Of a stretch of DNA of 64,000 nucleotides, positions 55,971-64,000 are shown one piece after another; position 1 is the first letter of the stretch; every line of letters begins with the position of its first letter. The notes under the pieces were generated by a model. The model made no database searches, was not told the origin of the DNA, and saw nothing but the letters and a program-made list of their open reading frames with translations. The stretch comes from Myotis daubentonii. Lineage: Eukaryota; Chordata; Mammalia; Chiroptera; Vespertilionidae. The stretch is taken from the NCBI RefSeq assembly GCF_963259705.1, contig NC_081861.1, forward strand, positions 70,537,623 to 70,601,622. Direction: 5' to 3'. The position numbers and the translations under genes were made by a program.

Positions 55971-56109
55971 GTAGCTCCCCTTTTCCAAGACCCCCAGTGA
56001 ATATCTGGAACTTTAGATAGTAACGAAACAATATATATACACTAGTTTTTCTATACTTATATACCTATAATAAAGTTTAATTTATAAATTATCCATAGTA
56101 AGAGTTAAG

Positions 56110-56111
<2 letters not shown>

Positions 56112-56164
<53 letters not shown>
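56112..56164. repeat. (TA)n at Helibat 5' end
   Basis: Twenty-six TA units replacing the usual TCCTATATATA start. Confidence 0.9.
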
Positions 56165-56167
<3 letters not shown>

Positions 56168-57049
56168 ATCATTCGACCATTTGACTGGTAACTATGACAT
56201 GCAATGGCCACCAGGTGGCAGATGCTCCAACAAGTAGGTTAGGTTGCTGCTGAGGCCCTGTCATCCCTGAATCTGGTTCATCTGCACCCGGGACCCAGAG
56301 AGGAGGGAGGAGGGAATATGTCTGAAGACCAACTATTGGCACAACATGCCAGGTTCTTGTCCCAGCATCAAGAAGGGTTCAAGAATCTGGAGAAGGCCGT
56401 GTGTAGATGACATAAGAATCCAGGGACTAATAAGGAGTCCGGAGATGAAATATAATTTTGAAAGGCATTGGGGGTCAGAGGAGCTTAGCTAAAGGAGCTA
56501 AGTTCTAAGATCTTAAGTCTAAGGTCTTAGGTTCTCTCCTCGTCCCTAAGACCCCATGCTTTTTACTTTTTATTAACACAACTTGTCCTGAGGCAAAGCA
56601 GAGATATACACTTCAAAGCTTCAGGGCTTGGTACAGAGTCCATTGTCAGAATGGGGGAATTAGCCTATGGCTGTTCAGGTGTTTGGCCAGTAGGAGGCAA
56701 TAACATGTACGGTAAGATGCTCTTTAGTTGTCTGGTAGCCACAATCAGTTTCCTATTCAGGTTTGGAGAAATGCCTTTAGCCATTCCCAACAGGTGACTA
56801 CATGTGTGACTCAACCCTGTTGAGTCCCCAAGTCTCATTAACCTTTTGTTGAAACTCTTGAAATTATGACATGCTGAAATTGGTCGCCGGCAACAACATA
56901 TCTCTGAAGTTGAAAGAAGCTGGCGTTGTCGACAGAATTTGACTGAAGAACAGTCATCAACAAGTACTACAAGTACTGGTAGGAACTGGGCAGATATTAT
57001 GAAAATTAAGTAAATGAGGGTGCAATTGTTAAACATAGTTGTGGTGGAA
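56165..57049 (+). other. Helibat 5' non-coding region
   Basis: Sequence ahead of the Rep frame. 56480-56500 has the inverted repeat CTTAGCTAAAGGAGCTAAG, followed by further CTAAG/CTTAG repeats to 56530. 56560-56620 (TTTTTATTAACACAACTTG) may belong to an old inserted LTR; not resolved. An arginine-rich broken reading near 56885-56950 may be the start of the transposase. Confidence 0.4.
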
Positions 57050-59881
57050 TGACTGTTACATGTCAATTTTGCCTATCACTAAAATTATCCAATGAAAAAC
57101 CACCTGATGGAAAATTTACTCAATGTTTTGGCAAAGGTAAAGTTTGTCCAAATGATATAAATTTTCCAAAATACCCAGTATATTTTTAAAAAATTAATTA
57201 TAAACAAATGTTCTGACAGTAAAAATTTTATGGAAAATATTCCTTCAATAAATAGTTCTCTTGCTTTTGCTTCAATAGAGGCAAATATTACATCACCATC
57301 AGGCTATGGGCCATACTATTTTAGAATATACGGACAAGTATATCACCATACTGGAACTTTACATCCAGTGTTTCTCAGAAGTTTGGTCAACTCTATATTT
57401 TAGATACAGCCAAAGTGACGAGTAAAAGATTAGCAATGCCAGAAAACCAAGGTTGCTCAGAAAGACTCATGATCAATATCAACAACCTCATGCATGAAAT
57501 AAATGAATTAACAAAATCATACAAGATGCTACATGAGGTAGAAAAGGAAACCCAATCTGAAGCAGCAGTGAAAGGTATTGCTCCCACGGAAGTAACAATG
57601 GTGATTAAATAGAATCATAATAGTGATCCGGGTAGACATAATTATCCCCGTGTAACTGAAGTTGCCATCATATCCAGAAACAAAGATGGAGAACCTCCTT
57701 TTGAAAGGGACTTGCTCATTCATTGTAAACCAGATCCCAATAGTCTAAATGCCACTAAAATGAAACAAATCAGTATCCTGTTTCTACATTAGATGCAATG
57801 ACGTATCCTATTCTTTTTCCACATGGTGAAAAAGGTTGGGGAACAGATAGTGCATTAAGACTCAGAGACGACAGTGTAATCGACAATAATACTAGACAAA
57901 ATGTAAGGACACGAGTCACACAAATGTAGTATTATGGATTTCATCTCTCTGTGTGGGACACATTCAATCTTATTTTAAACGCAGAAAAATTAACTCAACA
58001 GTTTATTGTGGACTCATATTAAAAAATGGAGGCCAATCGGATAAATTTCTTCAAAGCAAACCAATCTAAGTTGAGATTTGGAAAAAATAGTGGTTTGATG
58101 GATTATCTCACATCTAAATCTGAAAATGACAATGTGCTGATTGGTAAAATGATAATACTTCTGTTGTCTATTGAGGGTAGTCCCAGAAATATGCAGCTGT
58201 GATATCAGGATGCTATGGCGATTGTAATGAAGTACAGCAAGCCCAATTTATTCATAACCATGATGTGCACTCCAAAATGGGCAAATATTATAAATAATTT
58301 AAAACACTGGCAAAAAATTGAAAACAGACCTGACTTGGTAGCCAGAGTTTTTAATATTAAGCTGAATGCTCTTTTAAATTATAAAATTCAATTTATTTGG
58401 CAAGGTAATAGCTAAAATTCATGTCATCATATTTCAGAAATACAGATGACCTCACACATATTATTGATATTAGGTAGTGAATCCAAATTATGAACGGATG
58501 ATGACATTGACTGTATAGTTAAGGCAGAAATTCCGGATGAAGAGCAGTGTCCTCGACTTTTTCAAATTGTAAAATCAAATATCGTACATGGACCATGTGG
58601 AATACAAAATCCAAATAGTCCATGTATGGAAAATGGAAAGCTTTGAAAAGGATATTCAAAAGAATTTCAAAATGCTACCATTGGAAATAGTGATGGTTAT
58701 CCCAAATACAAATGAAGATCTGGTAGCACAATGTCTATTGGAAATAAAGTTGTCTATAACACCTGGATTGTCCCTTATAACCCATATTTGTGCCTTAAAT
58801 ATAACTGACATATAAATGTTGAAGTCGGTGCATCGACTAAAAGTGTCAAATATTTATTTAAATATGCCTATAAAGGGCATGATTGTGCAAATATTCAAAT
58901 TTCTAAAAAAAATATCAATCATAACAAAGTACAGGACTTCATTGACTCCAGATATGTGAGCGCTCACTCCTGAGGCTGTTCAGCAGAGACTTTTTGCAAT
59001 GCGAATGCATGACCAATCTCATGCAATAACAAGATTAGCTATTCATTTGCCAAATGATCAGAATTTGTATTTTCATACCAATGATTTTGCGGAAGTTATA
59101 GATAGTGCTAAAAGGCATAACTCGACGTTGATGGCTTGGTACTTATTGAAAAGAGAAGATTCTGATTGTGTAATTATTATTATTGGGATATTCCACAACA
59201 TTATGTGTTTAATAATACTTTGTGGAGAAAACACCAAAAGTATGGGAATAAAGTATAAGGTAGACTGTTCACTGTGAACTTTAGAGAGTCAGAACAGTAT
59301 TACCTTAGACTTCTGCTTCTGCATGTAAAAGGTGAGATAAGTTTTGCTGACCTGCAAACTGTAGGAGGTGTAATTTATGATACATTTCATAAAGCTGTTA
59401 AACATCAAGGATTATTAATCGACAACACTATCTGGGAAGATATGATTGACGATGCGATCATCCTTAATATGCTTAAACAACTATGGCAACTTTTTCCATA
59501 TATATGCATGTTTGGATGTTCTTCGGATGCAAACAAATTATGGGATGAGAATAAATCTCATTTTATTGAAGAGTTTTGTTGGAAATTACACCAAAGAATA
59601 GGTGCTTGTGTGGACTGTGAAATTCTTTCCCTTAACGAAATTCAAGAAGTATTCACATTGCATGGAAAGAAATGTTTGCATTTCAAACTTCCAGACTATC
59701 CTTTATTAATGAATAAAAATACATGTGATAAATTATAGGAGCGACAATAGGCAGAGGTTTTGATAAATTATCTGAATGATGAACAGTTGGCAGCCTTTCA
59801 GACTATAACTTCAGCCATCGAAGACCAAATGTACACCCCAAATGCTTTTTCTTGAATGGTCCAGGTGGTAGTGGAAAAGCA

Positions 59882-60497
59882 TCCTATCTAATAAAAGAGA
59901 AACATGGTAATTAGTGTACGACCGCTACCCTTCCCATTGGCTAATCAGGGCGATATGCAAATTAACTGCCAGCCAAGATGGCAGCCGACAGCCAGACAGC
60001 TTCAAGCTAACATGAGGCTTGCTTGCTTCAGAGATGGAGGACTCCAACGTTCCCTGCCTGCCTTGCCGGCCTCTGAGCTTGCAGTTTAAGAAACATTGTA
60101 ACAAATATAGAAGCTAAAGAAAACCCCAGAAACCTGCTTTCAGTGAGCCGCAGTTATACATTGTTTCGATTATAGAACGCAAACAAACCAGATACCTGCT
60201 TTCATCAGCAGAGGCCTCAGAGCTGGAGCCAGAGCTAAAGCTGGCCCAGAATAAAAAAGAAAAAGAAAAAAAGGAGCAGTTGGGAGCTTCAGTCGGCCTG
60301 AAAACAGCCCTCAGCCCCTCACCCAGACTGACCAGGCACCCCAGTGGGGACCCCCACCCTGAAGGGTGTGTGACCAGCTTCAAACAGCCATCATCCCCAC
60401 ACCCAGGCTGGCCAGGCACCCCAGTGGGGACCGCCACCCTGATCCAGGAAACCCTTCAGGGCAAACCAGCCAGCCCCACCCATGCACCAGGCCTCTA
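59882..60497 (+). mobile_element. Nested Helibat 1 of 3
   Basis: TCCTATCTAATAAAAGAGAAACATGG start after A at 59881; octamer ATGCAAAT and AAGATGGCAG near the 5' end; end CCATGCACCAGGCCTCTA, lacking the final G, immediately joined to the next TCCTATATAG. It contains a non-repetitive middle (60060-60260) of unknown source and two CAGGCACCCCAGTGGGGACC units. Confidence 0.88.
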
Positions 60498-61410
60498 TCC
60501 TATATAGTAAAAGGGTAATATGCCTCCCAGAACCGGGATCAGTGGAGCCAAGAGGCCTCCCGGCACTGGGATCAGCATGACTGGGGCAGCGCCCAAACCC
60601 CCTGATCGCCCTGCGGCTGTATGTGTGACAGGGTGCGGTGCCCCAACCCCCTGATTGGCCCTGCTCTGTGGGTGATAGAAGGCGGTGCCCTAACCCCCTC
60701 TCCCCCATGGGGCCTGCTCTGTGTGTGATGGGGTAGAGCCATAACCTCTCCATCGGCCCTGCCCTGAGTGTGAGAGTGGCGGCACCCCACCCCCCTGATC
60801 GGCCCTGCTCTGTGGGTGATAGAGGGCGGCGCCCCAACCCCCTGATCCACCCTGCCCTGAGTGTGACAGGGGGCGGTGCCCCAACTCCCATATCGGCCCT
60901 ACTCTGTGAGTGTCAGTGGGGAGCTCCTCAACCCCCTGATCGGCCCTGCTCTGTGCATGACAGGGGGGAGCTCCCCAACCCCCTGATGGACCCTGCTCTG
61001 TGCATGACATGGCATGAAACCCCAATCCCCCTGATTGGCCCTGCTCTGTGCGTGACAGGGGGTGGCACCACAACCTCCCCATCGACCCTGCCTTGAGTGT
61101 GACTGGGTGCGGTGCCCCAACCCCCCAATCGACCCTACCCTGAGCGTGACTGAGGGTGGCATCACAACCTCCCAATCTGCCCTGCTCTGTGCATGACAGG
61201 GGAAGGCGCCCCAACTCCCCGATGGACCCTGCTCTGAGCCCGACCAGAGGCTGCGCCTAGGGATTGGGCCTTCCCTCTGCCACCCGGGAGCAGGCCTAAG
61301 CCAGCAGGTTGTTATCTCCCGAGGAGTCCCAGACTGCGAGAGGGCAGAGGCCAGGCTGAGGGACCCCCCTCCCCCCTGAGTGCACAAATTTTTGTGCACT
61401 GGGCCTCTAG
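60498..61410 (+). mobile_element. Nested Helibat 2 of 3, minisatellite-rich
   Basis: TCCTATATAGTAAAAGGGTAATATGC to GTGCACAAATTTTTGTGCACTGGGCCTCTAG. Between 60590 and 61240 a unit of about 57-62 bp (CCCCAACCCCCTGATCGGCC CTGCTCTGTGNNTGACAGGG) repeats about ten times. Frames on both strands (for example 60391-60891 minus) come from this repeat. Confidence 0.92.
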
Positions 61411-61934
61411 TCTATATATATAAAAGCCTAAGCAACCAAAGGACCAGAACAACCAGTACAACTGGTTGTTGTGATGCGCACTGACCATCAGGGGGCTGGC
61501 ACTCAATGCAGGAACTGCCCACACTGGTGGTCAGTGTGCTCCTACAGTGGGAGCTCCGCTCAGCTGAGACCCGTCCCAGCAACACACCAGCCTGCCAGCT
61601 GCCACTTACTCCTTCAGTAGTCCTGCAGGTCCAATCTCTGGAGAACAGGCCAGGCACTGACAGTCCAGAGATGAGGCACAATCCCTATAGCATTGGTCTC
61701 CTGGAAGTTGGCCTCGGATACCGCATCCACTTCCCCTTCCTAGACACTCCACAAGGAAGAAACAATATAAAAGCAGTTGCCAGGTGGCTCCAAAAAACTG
61801 GCACGAATGTCAGCGGGATGGATCTAGATGCCAGGCTGGCAAGGGCATCCCACCACCCACCAAGAGGGCTAATTGCATCCGGCCCCCATCCCCACCCCCT
61901 TGGGACCCCACCCATGCACTCACTGGGACTGTAG
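61411..61934 (+). mobile_element. Nested Helibat 3 of 3
   Basis: TCTATATATATAAAAGCCTAAGC to CCCATGCACTCACTGGGACTGTAG, then T, which resumes the host helicase frame. Interior GGTCAGTGTGCTCCTACAGTGG is shared in reverse with 33321-33831. A 142-codon frame (61506-61934) includes a non-repetitive middle of possible foreign origin. Confidence 0.88.
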
Positions 61935-63640
61935 TATCTTTATGAAGTTTTAATACATTATATTAGAGGTTGTGGTGGTACTGTTTTATCCACAGTGTCT
62001 ACAGGAATTGCTGAAAATTTATTTCTCAGTGGAAGAACCTTTCATTCCCAATATAAATTACCAATCCCATTAAATGAAACTTCAATTTCTAGACTTGATA
62101 TAAAGAGTGAAGTTGTTAAAACCATTAAAAAGGCCCAACTTCTCATTATTGATGAATGCACCATGGCATCCAGTCATGCTATAAACACCATAGACAGATT
62201 ACTAAGAGAAATTATGAATTTGAATGTTGCATTTGGTGGGAAAGTTCTCCTTCTCAGAGGGGATTTTTGACAATGTCTCAATGTTGTGCCACATGCTATG
62301 CAATTGGCCATAGTACAAATGAGTTTAAAGTACTGTAATATTTGGGGATGTTTCAGGCAGTTGTCTCTTAAAACAAATATGAGATCAGAGGATTCTGCTT
62401 ATAGCGAATGGTTAGTAAAACTTATAAATAGCAAACTTAACAGCAGTTTTCATTTAGCAATGGATATTATTGAAATCCCCCATGAAATGATTTGTAATGT
62501 ATCTATTATTGAAGTTACCTTTGGAAATAGTATATCTATATGTAATATTAAAAATATACCTAAACATGCGGTTCTTTGTGCTAAGAATGAGCATGTTCAT
62601 AAATTAAATGAAGACATTTTGGATATACTTGATGGTATTTTCACACCTATTTGAGTGATTCTGTCAATTCAATGAATGATGCCGAAAAGGAAAATTTTCC
62701 CTTCAAATTTCTTAATAGTATTACTCCTTCAGGAATGCTGTGTCATAAATTAAAATTGAAAGTAAGTGCAATCTTAATGCTACTGAGAAATATTAATAGT
62801 AAATGGGGTCTCTGTAATGGTACTAGATTTATTATCAAAAGATTGTGACCTAACATAATCAAAGCTAAAGTATTAACAGGATCTGCAGAGGGAGAGGTTG
62901 TTCTGATCCAAGAATTGATTTGTCCAGGTCTGACACTGGCCTCCCATTTAAATTAATACAGTTTCCCATGATGCCAGCATTTGCAATGACAATTAATAAA
63001 TCACAAGGACAAACTCTAGACAGAGTAGGAATATTCCTACCTAAACACGTTTTCGGACATAGTCAGTTATATGTTGCTTTCTCTCGAGTTTGAACAGCGT
63101 GTGATGTTAAAGTTAAAGTTGTAAATACTTCATCACAAGGGAACTAAGCTAAGCACTTTGAAAGTATTTTTACTTTTAATGTGGTATACAGGGAGATATT
63201 AGAATAAGTTTAATCAATTTATCTGTCATTGCTTGTATCAATGTTGTTTTTATATCATGTTTTTGTTGTTTTTATATCTTTGTTGTTGTTATATCATGTT
63301 GTTGTTTATTTATTAATCAATTTATATATCATTTCATACACATTTTACTAATTTTCTTTCCTCTCTGACACTTCTATTATAGAGAAAGGGCTAATAGCAA
63401 TATTAAAATATTTCTTTTAATTAATTTCCTTTCAATATGCATGAGTCGGTGCACCAGGCCACTAGTAAATAATAATAAAATAGAACAATTTTAACAATAT
63501 ATGGTAATAAAAGTTATATGAGTGTGGTCTCTCTCTTTTACAAAGTACCTTATTGTGTTTTTTTGTTTTGTTTTGTTTAGAATATGTGTTTTAGGATAAT
63601 GTGCTTTTAAGAATATTGTATATTTTTATCCTTTGTAACT

Positions 63641-64000
63641 AAACAAATTGTCATTGAGAAATGTCCAAACCTGTAGAAAGTTTTTATAAGAATTTACTTG
63701 AGCCAAACTGATGACATGCCCCAAAGCAAGAGATCAGATGTTACAGAAAACGATAGTTTTGCAGCTTCTTTTATACCTTTGGAATTAAGTAGAAAACATA
63801 AGAAGATTACATGAAGGTGTGAGAGAGATACAGGATAGTTAGCAGATTATGTGCTCTCTTGAGTGTGGTTATGCTACCTTCCAGGGATCTGGAGAAGAGG
63901 ATTACATCAGCCATTTCAAAGGTGTGTTAACCTAGATTCAGGAGAACAATGGACAGGGCTTGCTTAAAAACATGTTACTTAAGAAGACATAAGCCTGAGG
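63641..64000. other. Unassigned, possible old LTR scrap
   Basis: AATTTACTTGAGCCAAACTGATGACATGCC (63692-63721) recalls an internal part of old ERVL/MaLR LTRs; too little to call. No gene. Confidence 0.3.

Larger units (their letters stand above)
57050..63190 (+). pseudogene. Helitron Rep/helicase transposase, broken
   Basis: Would encode the single protein that nicks, unwinds and transfers Helitron DNA by rolling circle. In order: a C..C + C....C zinc-finger-like start (57058-57150); conserved NQGCSERL block (57400-57612); Helitron N domain with YSKPNLFITMM and NRPDLVARVFNIKL (58195-58370); HUH site near 58450-58462, where only PH is in frame and a small deletion follows; tyrosine region FKYAYKGHD (about 58855-58885); YYYWDIPQHYVF (59175); EQYYLRLLLLHVKG (59286); then helicase with QLAAFQTI, Walker A GPGGSGK (59858-59878), motif II LLIIDECTM (62140-62165), motif III GGKVLLLRGDF with a stop in place of the arginine (62269), NKSQGQTLDRVGIFL (62995) and QLYVAFSRV (63065). 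More than a dozen stops and shifts; dead. Confidence 0.92.
56112..63465 (+). mobile_element. Autonomous-type Helibat, decayed, nearly full length
   Basis: The 5' end is now a (TA)n run (56112-56164) followed by ATGCAATC; 3' end GCATGAGTCGGTGCACCAGGCCACTAG then T. The last 260 bp (ATTTCATACACATTTTACTAA, TTATAGAGAAAGGGCTAATAGC) is the standard Helibat 3' tail. Carries the Rep/helicase pseudogene and, inside it, three more Helibats (59882-61934). About 5.3 kb without the nested copies. Confidence 0.85.
55971..63640 (+). mobile_element. Tigger-like (TcMar) element split by the large Helibat
   Basis: Left part 55971-56111: GTAGCTCCCCTTTTCCAAGAC, CTATACTTATATACCTATAATAAAG, AATTATCCATAGTAAGAG. Right part 63466-63640: AATAATAATAAAATAGAACA, GTAATAAAAGTTATATGAGTG and TGGTCTCTCTCTTTTAC. 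The two parts are consecutive segments of an old MER2/Tigger-type sequence; the 7.35 kb between them is the Helibat. Confidence 0.65.

Noticed and set aside
57415..57612. Small independent gene of 65 codons
   Set aside because: It is one surviving open piece of the Helitron Rep region and continues in other frames on both sides.
60391..61399. Overlapping 166- and 174-codon minus frames
   Set aside because: All derive from the Helibat minisatellite with units of about 60 bp; no independent motif.

Overview
This is a gene-poor, repeat-saturated piece of a mammalian nuclear genome, almost certainly from a vesper bat (Vespertilionidae, Myotis-like). The call rests on the combination of tRNA-derived VES SINEs, many Helibat rolling-circle transposons (5' TC-CTAT..AATAAAAG, 3' hairpin then CTAG), non-autonomous hAT elements including a SPIN copy, a mariner MITE, and several LINE-1 lineages. 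I see no host protein-coding gene, no functional tRNA or rRNA gene and no CRISPR array. Every long reading frame is either transposon-derived or a by-product of GC-rich minisatellites. Layout: 1-5030 is a decayed LINE-1 carrying a 205-bp hAT insertion. 5-12.4 kb is a pile of L1 3' ends, VES SINEs and four Helibats. 12.9-14.4 kb holds two solo LTRs of different classes, one with a 13-bp-unit minisatellite downstream of its TATA box. 15487-26493 is a complete LTR-to-LTR class II (betaretrovirus-like) provirus with a perfect 6-bp target duplication and a tRNA-Lys-type primer site. It has lost nearly all coding capacity except an RNase H domain, and two ORF2-less LINE-1s (HAL1-like) with open ORF1 frames have inserted into it in opposite orientations. 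26.5-43 kb holds long AT-rich stretches with VES, L1 fragments, a Helibat carrying a SPIN copy, a third ORF2-deleted L1 with an intact 288-codon ORF1, and a GC-rich Helibat. 43.4-47.5 kb is an L1 split by a Helibat that carries about 1.5 kb of CpG-rich, promoter-like, probably captured DNA, followed by two abutting head-to-tail Helibats. 47.5-55.9 kb is mostly old L1 with a mariner MITE, a Helibat and a VES. 56112-63465 is a nearly full-length, decayed autonomous Helibat (Rep/helicase pseudogene) inserted in a Tigger-like element. Three non-autonomous Helibats lie head-to-tail inside it, inserted at the Walker A codon of the helicase. The sequence gives a relative order of events: provirus (about 7 substitutions between its LTRs), then the two HAL1 copies inside it; Tigger, then the autonomous Helibat, then the triple array. 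The best candidates for new biology are the tandem Helibat arrays, the recent mobility of ORF1-only LINE-1s, the coding-poor provirus and the promoter-like Helibat cargo. Family names, dates and captures are inference from sequence pattern and memory of repeat families, with no database search behind them.
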